NCBI RefSeq assembly: GCF_022369515.1
Contig: NZ_CP059724.1
Coordinates: 4,650,001-4,714,000, forward strand
Origin: Paenibacillus sp. 19GGS1-52
Lineage (GTDB): Bacteria > Bacillota > Bacilli > Paenibacillales > Paenibacillaceae
Reading direction: 5' to 3'
DNA: 64,000 bases
Shown: piece after piece, positions 31,572-39,547 of the stretch
Position numbering within the stretch: position 1 is the stretch's first letter
Layout: each line of letters starts with the position of its first letter
The notes under the pieces: generated by a model
Seen by the model: the letters and a program-made list of their open reading frames with translations, nothing else
What the model was told of the DNA's origin: nothing
Database searches by the model: none
Program-made: the position numbers and the translations under genes

Positions 31572-33191
31572 ATGTCTAAGTCCATCTCCATCTTCGATAC
31601 AACACTGCGCGACGGCACCCAAGGTGAAGGAATCAGTCTGTCAGCGGATGACAAGCTGAAAATCGCCAAGAAACTCGATGATCTGGGTGTGCACTATATT
31701 GAAGGTGGCATTCCGGGAAGCAACAATAAAGACATTGAATTTTTCAAAAGAGTCAAGGAACTGCATCTCAACGCCAAAATTACTGCATTCGGCAGCACTC
31801 GCCGCAAGAACTCCTTGGCAGAACACGATGATAATCTCAAACGAATGATCGACGCGGGTGTTCCTGCAGTCACACTGGTCGGGAAATCATGGGATTTCCA
31901 TGTGCATACTGCACTTCAGACCACTCTGGAGGAGAATCTCGCTATGATTGGCGACTCCATATCCTATTTGAAACAACACGGTCTAGAGGTTATATTCGAT
32001 TCTGAGCATTTCTTCGATGGTTATAAACACAACCCAGAGTATGCATCAGCTGTGCTGGCCAAAGCGCGGGAAGCCGGGGCCGATTGGCTAGTTATGTGCG
32101 ATACGAACGGCGGAACGCTACCGCATGAAATTCAGGAGATTGTATCGGCGATGTCGCGTCACCTCCCAAGTGCCCCTTTAGGAATTCATACTCACAACGA
32201 TTGCGAGTTAGCAGTAGCAAATACGCTTAGTGCTATCGGAGCAGGAGCCTCTCAGGTGCAGGGTACAATTAATGGGTATGGTGAACGTTGCGGTAATGCT
32301 AACCTTTGCTCAGTCATTCCTACGCTTCAGCTCAAAATGGGCTATCACTGTATTCCTGGAGATTCTCTGCCTCAGCTCACGAATACAGCACGCTTTATTA
32401 GTGAAGTCGCTAACGTTAATATGCCAGTGAACCAACCGTATGTCGGAACTGCCGCTTTTGCCCATAAGGGTGGGATTCATGTCTCGGCCATCATGCGCGA
32501 TTCACGTACCTATGAGCATATCGCACCTGAATTGGTCGGCAATAAACAACGCGTGCTCGTCTCTGAGCTTGCTGGTCAGAGCAACGTGGTTTCCAAGGCA
32601 CAAGATATGGGACTGAGTCTGGACCCAAGTAGTGAGCAGGCCCGGAAGGTAATTGACAAGATCAAGAACCTGGAGCATCAGGGCTATCTGTTCGAAGGTG
32701 CTGACGCCTCACTTGAACTGCTGTTACGCGAAGCCACCGGTGAGATGAATGAGTTGTTTACCTTTGAATCCTTCAAAATGCTAGTGGAGAAAACGGCCGG
32801 GCAGCCCGTAGTGTCAGAAGCGTTCGTGAAGCTCAATGTAGGTGGCGAGAACCTCTATACAGCCGCAGAAGGCAATGGTCCAGTCAACGCACTCGATAAT
32901 GCCTTGCGCAAAGCTTTGCTGCCATATTTCCCGCAGTTAAAGGATATGCATCTCTCCGACTACAAGGTGCGTGTGCTGGATGAACAAGATCAGACAGCTG
33001 CCAAGGTACGAGTCCTGATCGAGTCCAAAGACTTTACCAATACCTGGAGTACTGTTGGGGTGTCCAGTAATGTGATTGAAGCCAGCTGGGAGGCGCTTGT
33101 CGACAGTATGCGCTACGCCCTGCTAGGACAGATCTCGCTGAAGAACGATAATGAAGCTAATAACGAGCCAAGAGGTTTGGTAAATCATTAA
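31572..33191 (+). CDS. cimA: Citramalate synthase
   Basis: 539 residues from ATG 31572 directly behind TTTTAGGAGGACTCTC. It condenses pyruvate and acetyl-CoA to citramalate, feeding isoleucine synthesis without threonine. The HMGL-like TIM barrel shows IFDTTLRDGTQGEGISLS, EGGIPGSNNKDIEFF, DSEHFFDGYK, and the metal site GIHTHNDCELAVANTLSAIGAGASQVQGTINGYGERCGNANL. The EGGIPGSN and FDGYKHN motifs separate CimA from LeuA/NifV. A LeuA-type regulatory domain covers the last ~130 residues, the likely isoleucine sensor. It is monocistronic with a strong terminator; no T-box motif is seen in the leader. Confidence 0.9.
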   Translation: MSKSISIFDTTLRDGTQGEGISLSADDKLKIAKKLDDLGVHYIEGGIPGSNNKDIEFFKRVKELHLNAKITAFGSTRRKNSLAEHDDNLKRMIDAGVPAVTLVGKSWDFHVHTALQTTLEENLAMIGDSISYLKQHGLEVIFDSEHFFDGYKHNPEYASAVLAKAREAGADWLVMCDTNGGTLPHEIQEIVSAMSRHLPSAPLGIHTHNDCELAVANTLSAIGAGASQVQGTINGYGERCGNANLCSVIPTLQLKMGYHCIPGDSLPQLTNTARFISEVANVNMPVNQPYVGTAAFAHKGGIHVSAIMRDSRTYEHIAPELVGNKQRVLVSELAGQSNVVSKAQDMGLSLDPSSEQARKVIDKIKNLEHQGYLFEGADASLELLLREATGEMNELFTFESFKMLVEKTAGQPVVSEAFVKLNVGGENLYTAAEGNGPVNALDNALRKALLPYFPQLKDMHLSDYKVRVLDEQDQTAAKVRVLIESKDFTNTWSTVGVSSNVIEASWEALVDSMRYALLGQISLKNDNEANNEPRGLVNH

Positions 33192-33230
33192 AGTTCTATC
33201 CCACAATAGGTGCTACTCTAATACAAAGAA

Positions 33231-33258
33231 CCCCCTTCAGACTGAAGGGGGCCTTTTC
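33231..33258 (+). terminator. Terminator of cimA
   Basis: CCCCCTTCAG-ACTGAAGGGGG forms a 9-10 bp GC-rich stem followed by CCTTTTC. Confidence 0.85.
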
Positions 33259-33280
33259 ATTAGCAGCGCTACAAGTGGAC

Positions 33281-33844
33281 CTATGGTCGAGTAAGTTTAA
33301 TGATCTTCTTCTCCAGCTCCTCACGGCTCAGAACACCCAGAATGATCTCGGAAATCACTCCGTTCTTATCAATCAACACGTTAGTAGGAAAGACCGCTCC
33401 ATTATATTTGGCAAATACTTCACCTTTCAAATCAAACATAGTTGGAAAAGCGAGATTATATTTCTTGATAAAACGTTCTGCATTTGGCTTATAATCGTAA
33501 CTATTCACGTTAATACCGTATATATCCAGAACATCCTTGTACTGCTCAGCTATTGCATTCAGCTCTGGTGCCTCTTGCTGGCAGGGATCACACCAAGACG
33601 CCCAGAAATTAAGCATTACCGCCTTATCTCTTGTTCCGCCAATAGAATACACACGGTCGTTGCTTCCCTTAAGGGAAAATGACGGAGCTAACAGCCCAGC
33701 TTGAGGACCGATTCTCATTGGAAGCCCTTTTTGCTGTTGAAAAACAGCGGCCGTTTCGGGTTCACGATTATGCCACACCGTCAGAATCAATAGAAAAACA
33801 ACAAGGGCCATAACCGTCAAATTCCGTTTCTTAACAGCATTCAT
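33281..33844 (-). CDS. ResA/TlpA-like membrane-anchored thioredoxin
   Basis: 187 residues, ATG 33844. A signal anchor (VMALVVFLLILTVW) is followed by a thioredoxin-fold AhpC/TSA-Redoxin domain: LLAPSFSLKGSNDRVYSI, MLNFWASWCDPCQQEAP with the redox pair Cys85-Cys88, INVNSYD and the cis-Pro motif VFPTNVLIDKNG. Extracytoplasmic reductase such as ResA (cytochrome c haem ligation) or StoA (spore cortex). The WCDPC active site differs from the CEPC of ResA, and no ccm/resBC genes are nearby, so the partner is undecided. It converges on cimA. Confidence 0.85.
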   Translation of the reverse strand: MNAVKKRNLTVMALVVFLLILTVWHNREPETAAVFQQQKGLPMRIGPQAGLLAPSFSLKGSNDRVYSIGGTRDKAVMLNFWASWCDPCQQEAPELNAIAEQYKDVLDIYGINVNSYDYKPNAERFIKKYNLAFPTMFDLKGEVFAKYNGAVFPTNVLIDKNGVISEIILGVLSREELEKKIIKLTRP

Positions 33845-33927
33845 AGAGGTATGTTCCTTTGCGAATGGAATAGTGTCCTCTTATTGTACCCCCATTTGCT
33901 TTAGTTTCAAACCTTACATTTCTAGAC

Positions 33928-33959
33928 AAAAAAAGGGATTCCGTCCATAGACGAAACCC
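33928..33959 (-). terminator. Terminator facing the minus strand, upstream of resA-like gene
   Basis: On the minus strand GGGTTTCGTC-TATG-GACGGAATCCC pairs with one mismatch and is followed by seven T. It would end transcripts entering from the exonuclease side that run antisense through the JAMM gene. Confidence 0.7.
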
Positions 33960-33981
33960 GAGTGAAGAGAGGGGTGAACAA

Positions 33982-34458
33982 TTGACAGCAATCCAGGGAG
34001 ATATTCAGCCCATAAGACTGAAACCGTCCGTACAACAAGCGCTGGGGAAGCATCTGTTGTCCTGTTATCCACATGAAGCATGCGGAGTCCTGCTGGGTGC
34101 TGCCGCAGCGGGAGGCATGCTGATCGACACTTATGTGCCCATCAGCAACGTAGCGCCTGACCCGCTGCATGCTTTTGTGCCTCACCCTAGTGAATGGATT
34201 AAGGCCCTCTATAATGTACCGTCCCCTATCGGTTTGTTTCACTCTCATCCGCATTCAACACCCCTGCCTTCTGCCGCTGATTTAAGCGGATTAACGGCAC
34301 TAGGTGCGGAATTCCAGATTTATGTGATAGGTTCTCCCGGACAAGGAGATAACAATGTCCCATACTTTGGAGGATATTACATTGATCGGCAGCTTGTGAT
34401 CGACGGAAGGTCCTCCCCTAGGCTAATACAAGCCCCAATCTATGCTCTGCTTAAATAA
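33982..34458 (+). CDS. JAMM/Mov34-type metalloprotease
   Basis: 158 residues from TTG 33982 with GAGAGGGGTGAACAA upstream. The JAMM metal site is complete: Glu32 in YPHEACGVLLG and His87-Ser-His89-Pro-x6-Ser97-x2-Asp100 in GLFHSHPHSTPLPSAADLSG. Bacterial stand-alone JAMM proteins cleave ubiquitin-like sulfur-carrier proteins or small peptides. No ThiS/MoaD-like or E1-like gene is adjacent, so the substrate cannot be read from context. The 3' end overlaps the convergent exonuclease gene by 19 bases. Confidence 0.85.
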   Translation: MTAIQGDIQPIRLKPSVQQALGKHLLSCYPHEACGVLLGAAAAGGMLIDTYVPISNVAPDPLHAFVPHPSEWIKALYNVPSPIGLFHSHPHSTPLPSAADLSGLTALGAEFQIYVIGSPGQGDNNVPYFGGYYIDRQLVIDGRSSPRLIQAPIYALLK

Positions 34459-35189
34459 GTGTATAAATCGCCTAAGGTCTCTAACTGAGGCTTCTGAGCG
34501 ATTTCTTGAAGATAGGACACCCACAGACTCGCGGTCATTTTGGCGTCCTCCAGAGCATTATGGCGCCCGCTGATCGGAATCCCGTGCACTGCCAGCAGCT
34601 CATCCAGAGTATAATTGCTCCGCTGTGGCTCAAGACAGCGGGCCAGCATCATTGTGTCCAGTACGCGATGGGTCAGCTGGACCTTGGAGGTTTTCCATAG
34701 TGCTGCATTAAGAAAAGACTTGTCATGAGAACTTGCATGAGCCACCATCACTCGCTGACCAACAAATGACATGAAATTATGAAGACCATCCATTAGGGAA
34801 GGTGCTGAACGTGTCATTTCCTCAGATATTCCTGTTAATTGCGTAATATTCTCCGGAATAGCAGTCTGGCAGTTCACCAGTGTATAGAAACACTCATCTT
34901 CCTTAATAGTCTCACCTACGACTTTAATCGCACCAATTGACATAATTTCATCACCGTGTTGATGAGCAAAACCAGTGGTCTCCAGATCAAAAATAACAGT
35001 CTCCAGTTCCGATAATGGAGTACGTAGCACCTCAGGACGCCGCTTTTCACGCATCAGAGAACGGATAAATGCCATTTGCTGTGCTGTTTGCTGTGCTGCT
35101 TCCCCGCCTCTCATGGACGCGATGGCAGACGGCATTCCGCCCTGTCTTAAGTTGTTCCAGAACCCTCCGCCTTTGTTCGGCTCCTTCAT
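34440..35189 (-). CDS. DnaQ-like 3'-5' exonuclease
   Basis: 249 residues. A DEDDh exonuclease domain begins near residue 64: VIFDLETTGFAHQHGDEI (Asp68, Glu70), VMVAHASSHDKSFL (third acidic residue) and ISGRHNALEDAKMTASLWV (His and Asp). The first ~60 residues are a Gln/Arg-rich helix without known domain. The gene follows the DUF294 gene by only three bases; this exonuclease/DUF294 pairing recurs in bacteria beside transporter genes. It could act on DNA or on a nucleotide made by its partner; that is inference. Confidence 0.88.
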   Translation of the reverse strand: MKEPNKGGGFWNNLRQGGMPSAIASMRGGEAAQQTAQQMAFIRSLMREKRRPEVLRTPLSELETVIFDLETTGFAHQHGDEIMSIGAIKVVGETIKEDECFYTLVNCQTAIPENITQLTGISEEMTRSAPSLMDGLHNFMSFVGQRVMVAHASSHDKSFLNAALWKTSKVQLTHRVLDTMMLARCLEPQRSNYTLDELLAVHGIPISGRHNALEDAKMTASLWVSYLQEIAQKPQLETLGDLYTYLSRA

Positions 35190-35192
35190 GAA

Positions 35193-36269
35193 CTACCTCC
35201 TTTCCGCTGACCGGAGCTGGCGTTGCAAAGCCCGATGTAAGCGCCTGACAAGCAGCAAGCTTTCTCGCAGTTCGGACATCAGCTGCTTATTCTTTAAATC
35301 ACTCTCGGCAACATAGTCACTGCTAGTCAACAAGCCATTCTCTGTACTATACGGCGTATTGACACGCAACCGCAGAGCGGTTAAAAAAGCTCGCCTAATA
35401 TCCTCCAAATGTTGATATTTATGCATTTCATCCAGTATTTTAATCCGCTCCAGTGTTGAGCTTTCACTTATTCCATGCAGTAAAGACAAGTGTCTAACTA
35501 TATTCAGAAGTGGGATATAGACTCCATATTTAATATCGAATCCACCGGCATAATCGCCGAAGCGCTCCGTAAGTACCTGTCCGAGAAGATTAAGCGTGGC
35601 TTTATGCCGAACTGTATTGCGCAGAACTGCTGTTGACAATTTCTCATTGTCGACAAAGCAATGATGCAAGGCTTTCAGCCACTCCGCAGACAATTCAGTG
35701 CTTCCTGCAACATGACGCATGTCTGAAGAGATAATTAGATAACGGATCGGCTCCCATTCCAGCTGATTAGCCCAGCCTTCAAGCTGCCTTTTCCATTCAG
35801 GCAATGTTTTTCGCCACATCGGTTCAGAGCACATCACCTTGCCTTCGCACTTCTCATATCCTACTTCTTCCAGAATATCGGACAGCATGGCACCAAAATC
35901 TTTAAAATACTGGTTATTAGCAACGTCCGGTTCACCTTCTACAATTAATCCGTTATCCTGATCGCTCCAAAGTGTAGCTTCCATTCTCCCTGCGCTGCCG
36001 AATACAATAAAGGAATAGGCGCAGGGAGGCGGGCCAAAGCCCGCCTCTTTCATCTGCGCCTCACATATTTGTACCGCCGTCTGTGCAATGAGATCATGCA
36101 TCGCATTCACACGGAGCATCCATCGTTCAATTGGGATAACATTTAATTGCTCAAGAAGCACGCTTTGACAGGCAGTACGCCTTTCTTTAAGCTCCTGTGG
36201 CGAACCGGCCGTTACGATGGACGTATAGCTCTTCTCTTCGTTCCAATCTGTTGTCTCCATCGAAGCCAA
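35193..36269 (-). CDS. DUF294 nucleotidyltransferase-like protein
   Basis: 358 residues, ATG 36269 after AGGGAGGCGGACCGATTGGC. A helical N-terminus leads to a DUF294 nucleotidyltransferase core near residue 88: SFIVFGSAGRMEATLWSDQDNGLIVEG, the GS-x-GR-x-E...DxD pattern of pol-beta-like transferases related to GlnD. The C-terminal DUF294_C helical part includes DIKYGVYIPLLNIVRHLSLLHGI. The CBS domains found in many homologues are absent. It is adjacent to the ammonium transporter on one side and the exonuclease on the other; GlnD-like modification of a signalling protein is possible but unproven. Confidence 0.82.
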   Translation of the reverse strand: MASMETTDWNEEKSYTSIVTAGSPQELKERRTACQSVLLEQLNVIPIERWMLRVNAMHDLIAQTAVQICEAQMKEAGFGPPPCAYSFIVFGSAGRMEATLWSDQDNGLIVEGEPDVANNQYFKDFGAMLSDILEEVGYEKCEGKVMCSEPMWRKTLPEWKRQLEGWANQLEWEPIRYLIISSDMRHVAGSTELSAEWLKALHHCFVDNEKLSTAVLRNTVRHKATLNLLGQVLTERFGDYAGGFDIKYGVYIPLLNIVRHLSLLHGISESSTLERIKILDEMHKYQHLEDIRRAFLTALRLRVNTPYSTENGLLTSSDYVAESDLKNKQLMSELRESLLLVRRLHRALQRQLRSAERR

Positions 36270-36302
36270 TCGGTCCGCCTCCCTATTTAAGTAAAATGAT
36301 TT

Positions 36303-37694
36303 TTATAGTTTAGGGGTTTTGGATTCGGAATCTGCAATCAATTTCATCTGTTCAGGGTAGCCGTAAGTACCATGCTCACTGATATCCAGACCCATCAATT
36401 CTTCTTCTTCTGTAACACGAAGTCCGATAGCAAGCTTCATTACGTATAGGATGATGAAGGACATTACTGCTACGAATACGAAGGTTCCAACTACACCCAG
36501 TATTTGTACCCCGAGTTGATGAAATCCGCCACCGTAGAATACGCCTGCTTTACCGATACCGACTTTTCCTACCAGAGTAGGTGTTGCGAACAAACCAGTG
36601 GAAATTGCTCCCCACATTCCTGCAATACCATGAACTGAGAAGGCGTAGATCGGATCATCAAGACCTGCACGTTCCAACCATTGGGAAGTCATGAATGTAA
36701 ATGCACCAGCGATAAAACCGATAAGAATGGCAGCCCAAGGCTCTACAAATGCGCAGGCACCTGTGATTGCTACCAATGCAGCCAGAACACCGTTCAGCAT
36801 TGCCGGAATATCAGACTTGCCGAAGTATAACCATGAGACAATTAGTGCAGCTAAACCGCCAGCTGCTGCTGCCAAGTTTGTTGTCAATGCTACATGGCCG
36901 AAGAAACCACCCATTGGGGACAACGCACTGCCTGGATTGAATCCAAACCAGCCAAACCAGAGAATGATAACACCGAGAACAGTGAACACCTGGTTATGAC
37001 CTGGAATAATGACTGCTTTGCCTTCTTTATTAAATTTACCAAGACGAGGTTTAAGTAAGATTGTCGCGACAACAGCTGCGGTTGCACCTGTAAGATGGAC
37101 AACTGTGGACCCTGCATAGTCTTGCATACCCAGTTCAGCCAACCAACCGCCGCCCCATACCCAGTGAGCTACGACAGGATAAATCACGATGGAGAACAAA
37201 ATTCCAAAAATGATATATACGCTAAGCTTTGCACGTTCCGCCATACCACCAGATACGATAGCCAGTGAAACTGCCGCAAAAGCCATTTGGAATAAGAATT
37301 TAACATTTAGGGTTACATCAGAAGCGGCCAATGATCCAAATACCGATTTGGTCGCATCACCATCGTACCAAAATCCTGTGGTACCGAAAAATCCGTTACC
37401 ATCACCAAATCCTAGTCCAAAGCCGAGTGCCCAGAAACACAAACTCGCAATTGCCAGTGTCAATACTGTCTTACCAGCTACGTGACCTGCGTTCTTCATT
37501 CGTACCGAACCGGCTTCGAGCATTGCAAACCCTGCTTGCATAAAGAATACCAAGATAAATGCCAGGAAAGTAAATGCCGTATCCAAGCCAATCTGTAAAT
37601 CCGCATTAGTTGGGCCATCTGCAGCAAATGCACTTACCGGATAGGCCATCAATGTAATCATGGCTAGCAACATCATCAACCACTTCTTTTTCAT
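36303..37694 (-). CDS. amt: Ammonium transporter
   Basis: 463 residues from ATG 37694 (GGGGAGTGGGGTAATA upstream). A cleavable-type signal peptide (MLLAMITLMAYPVSAFA) precedes eleven membrane helices of the Amt/Mep/Rh family. Landmarks: FFMQAGFAMLEAGSVRMKN, the twin pore histidines in STVVHLTGATAAVVAT and YAFSVHGIAGMWGAISTGLFA, and WFGWFGFNPGSAL. The C-terminal tail GLRVTEEEELMGLDISEHGTYGYPE is the conserved regulatory segment. No glnK gene is attached, unlike many Bacilli. Its leader holds a perfect GlnR/TnrA box downstream of the promoter, implying repression when nitrogen is plentiful. Confidence 0.95.
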   Translation of the reverse strand: MKKKWLMMLLAMITLMAYPVSAFAADGPTNADLQIGLDTAFTFLAFILVFFMQAGFAMLEAGSVRMKNAGHVAGKTVLTLAIASLCFWALGFGLGFGDGNGFFGTTGFWYDGDATKSVFGSLAASDVTLNVKFLFQMAFAAVSLAIVSGGMAERAKLSVYIIFGILFSIVIYPVVAHWVWGGGWLAELGMQDYAGSTVVHLTGATAAVVATILLKPRLGKFNKEGKAVIIPGHNQVFTVLGVIILWFGWFGFNPGSALSPMGGFFGHVALTTNLAAAAGGLAALIVSWLYFGKSDIPAMLNGVLAALVAITGACAFVEPWAAILIGFIAGAFTFMTSQWLERAGLDDPIYAFSVHGIAGMWGAISTGLFATPTLVGKVGIGKAGVFYGGGFHQLGVQILGVVGTFVFVAVMSFIILYVMKLAIGLRVTEEEELMGLDISEHGTYGYPEQMKLIADSESKTPKL

Positions 37695-37712
37695 TATTAC
37701 CCCACTCCCCAA

Positions 37713-37729
37713 TGTTATATTTTCTAACA
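37713..37729 (-). promoter_or_regulatory. GlnR/TnrA box in the amt leader
   Basis: Minus-strand TGTTAGAAAATATAACA fits the GlnR/TnrA consensus TGTNANAWWWTMTNACA at every position. It lies 18 bases upstream of the amt start codon and about 15-31 bases downstream of the predicted transcription start, a position suited to repression. Confidence 0.8.
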
Positions 37730-37750
37730 AAGCGTGAAACTCTTAATGTC

Positions 37751-37780
37751 ATTATAATCAGAAGTCAGGGAAATTGACAA
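37751..37780 (-). promoter_or_regulatory. Promoter of amt
   Basis: Minus-strand TTGTCA (37780-37775) and TATAAT (37756-37751) with an 18-base spacer; predicted start of transcription near 37744. Confidence 0.6.
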
Positions 37781-38336
37781 GACTATTTTTTTGAATGTTT
37801 TTAATTTATTTATGGAAGCTCACGATTTCTTCACAGTTTATTTACGAAGTGAAGTGGTTGCAGGATTGCCTAATATAGGCCTTTCCTAAGTCCCCATTGA
37901 TATGGAAACGCATACAGACGGTTCTCATTTTACAGTTCTCTTATCTGTATTTTTATTAAACAATAGTATTAAAAATGCTATAAAATTATAAGTTCACATA
38001 AATTGGCCTACTATGTTATTCCTTTTTTTAAAAACTGCCACCATTATTATAAGGAGGTTTTCAAGGTATATACATGACATATCATGTGATATTCATCCTA
38101 ATTATATTCAAAATAACACATGTTTCACTACATTTGATATTGGCTTGAGAAGAGATGTATTCTAGGTAAGATGCAATACCTATGTATTTCTGCCTTTTCC
38201 ATTGCATATACTTTATGTAAGCATGACGTTTGACTGTACGGTTTCTAGTTTGATATCATTATAGGTATAAATAAAAATGATGATTGCCTCTATAACAGCA
38301 ATCAGATTCTACAGCGAGGTGAGATAACTTGGAGAT
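37781..38336. other. AT-rich intergenic region
   Basis: About 550 bases between the amt promoter and the MerR gene with no convincing gene. It holds AAGGAGG at 38051-38057 followed at 38074 by a 24-codon frame, too distant (16 bases) for good initiation. GATATCATTATAGG-type A/T-rich sequence near 38250-38270 may hold the merR-yugP promoter. I see no recognisable RNA. Confidence 0.4.
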
Positions 38337-38768
38337 ATGACTCTATACCGGATCGGCGAACTAGCAAAGGCTGCCCAAATCAGTGAACGTACCATTGATT
38401 ATTACACTAAGCTGGGACTGATCACTCCAGAATCCAGAAGCATGAAGAACTATCGGCTCTACAGCCATGAAACCATGGTTGCTTTAGAACGTATTAACCA
38501 ACTAAAGCAAGACAAGTATACATTGGAAGAGATTAAAGTCTTAATGAGTAAATGGCATATGGCTACGCCTGAAACAGATGTTTCCGACAAGCTGGTCGAA
38601 CTTGAGCTTCACATGCAGAGACTTGAACGTGAAGTAAAAGCACTTGAACCGATGATTAGTGGTTTGAAGCCGAGCCAGGCCAGACGCGCACTTTCGACTC
38701 TGCTTCCTCAGGGTATTGCCTGTATGGAAGCAATTCGACTCTTACTCTCTCAAGGACCGCCAATGTAA
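38337..38768 (+). CDS. MerR family transcriptional regulator
   Basis: 143 residues. The N-terminal helix-turn-helix with wing is typical: YRIGELAKAAQISERTIDYYTKLGLITPESRSMKNYRLYSHETM, followed by LERINQLKQDKYTLEEIKVLM and a dimerisation coiled coil (VELELHMQRLEREVKALEPMI). The sensor-free short C-terminus has no metal Cys. A GGTGAG site lies 15 bases and GGAG two bases before the ATG, so translation may be weak. It is co-oriented with the YugP-like gene 36 bases downstream and may regulate it; its ligand is unknown. Confidence 0.88.
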   Translation: MTLYRIGELAKAAQISERTIDYYTKLGLITPESRSMKNYRLYSHETMVALERINQLKQDKYTLEEIKVLMSKWHMATPETDVSDKLVELELHMQRLEREVKALEPMISGLKPSQARRALSTLLPQGIACMEAIRLLLSQGPPM

Positions 38769-38803
38769 ACACCTTATTTTTAATACAGTGGAGGAATGCA
38801 TAT

Positions 38804-39472
38804 ATGATGTATCTATTAGTAATTATCGCTTTTTTATTCTCGTTATGGGCGCAGTTCAGGGTAAAGGGCACCTTTAAAAAATGGTCTACGGTACCTAACA
38901 TGAACGGTATCACCGGTTACGCTGCAGCCAGACGCATGCTTGACTCTAATGGCCTTAACGATGTTCCCATAGAATCAATACCAGGCGCTCTCTCTGATCA
39001 TTATGACCCCATTCACCGGGTTGTTCGTCTATCAGAGGCCGTATATCACGAAAGCTCCATCGCCGCCGTCTCCGTCGCCTGTCACGAGGTGGGGCATGCT
39101 ATTCAGCACAAGGAACGTTATCCCATGCTCTCACTGCGCCATAGAATGTTCCCTGTCGTTAATTTCGCTTCAAGTGTAGCTCCATTCATGCTGTTGGCCG
39201 GATTCATATTCAATTACTTGAATCTCGTCGGCTTGGGCATTATCTTCTTCTCCGCTGCTGTTGCATTCCAGCTAGTAACACTGCCAGTAGAATTCAATGC
39301 CAGCAACCGGGCTCGTGGAGTCATGGTTCAGCAAGGTTTCATCCGCAACGAGGAAGAACGTGGGGTGGCCAAAGTATTGAATGCCGCAGCATTAACTTAT
39401 GTTGCCGCTGCTTTAGTGTCACTGCTCGAACTGCTGCGCTTGGTATCCGTTTTTTTTGGCAACCGCAACTAA
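38804..39472 (+). CDS. yugP: YugP-like neutral zinc metallopeptidase
   Basis: 222 residues, ATG 38804 with GTGGAGGAATGCATAT upstream. Membrane-embedded peptidase: an N-terminal helix, a zinc motif HEVGH (His94, Glu95, His98) in VACHEVGHAIQHKERYP, then three to four helices (FASSVAPFMLLAGFIFNYL, GLGIIFFSAAVAFQLVTLPVEF). The third ligand is probably in VEFNASNRA. The family (DUF for YugP) is widespread in Firmicutes, with unknown substrate. It probably shares a transcript with the MerR regulator and ends at a bidirectional terminator. Confidence 0.88.
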   Translation: MMYLLVIIAFLFSLWAQFRVKGTFKKWSTVPNMNGITGYAAARRMLDSNGLNDVPIESIPGALSDHYDPIHRVVRLSEAVYHESSIAAVSVACHEVGHAIQHKERYPMLSLRHRMFPVVNFASSVAPFMLLAGFIFNYLNLVGLGIIFFSAAVAFQLVTLPVEFNASNRARGVMVQQGFIRNEEERGVAKVLNAAALTYVAAALVSLLELLRLVSVFFGNRN

Positions 39473-39501
39473 CTAGTGTCAGGTTAACTTATATTTCAAG
39501 C

Positions 39502-39547
39502 AAAAAGAACACCCTCGAAGGCTACGAGCCAACTGGGGTGTTCTTTT
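39502..39547. terminator. Bidirectional terminator overlapping the lysR 3' end
   Basis: AAAAAGAACACCC (39502-39514) pairs with GGGGTGTTCTTTT (39535-39547). The right arm encodes the last residues of the LysR protein, whose stop is at 39522. Confidence 0.75.

Noticed and set aside
38051..38148. Possible 24-residue peptide (ATG 38074) behind AAGGAGG
   Set aside because: The Shine-Dalgarno is 16 bases from the ATG, the frame is A/T-rich and hydrophobic by composition, and nothing else supports it.
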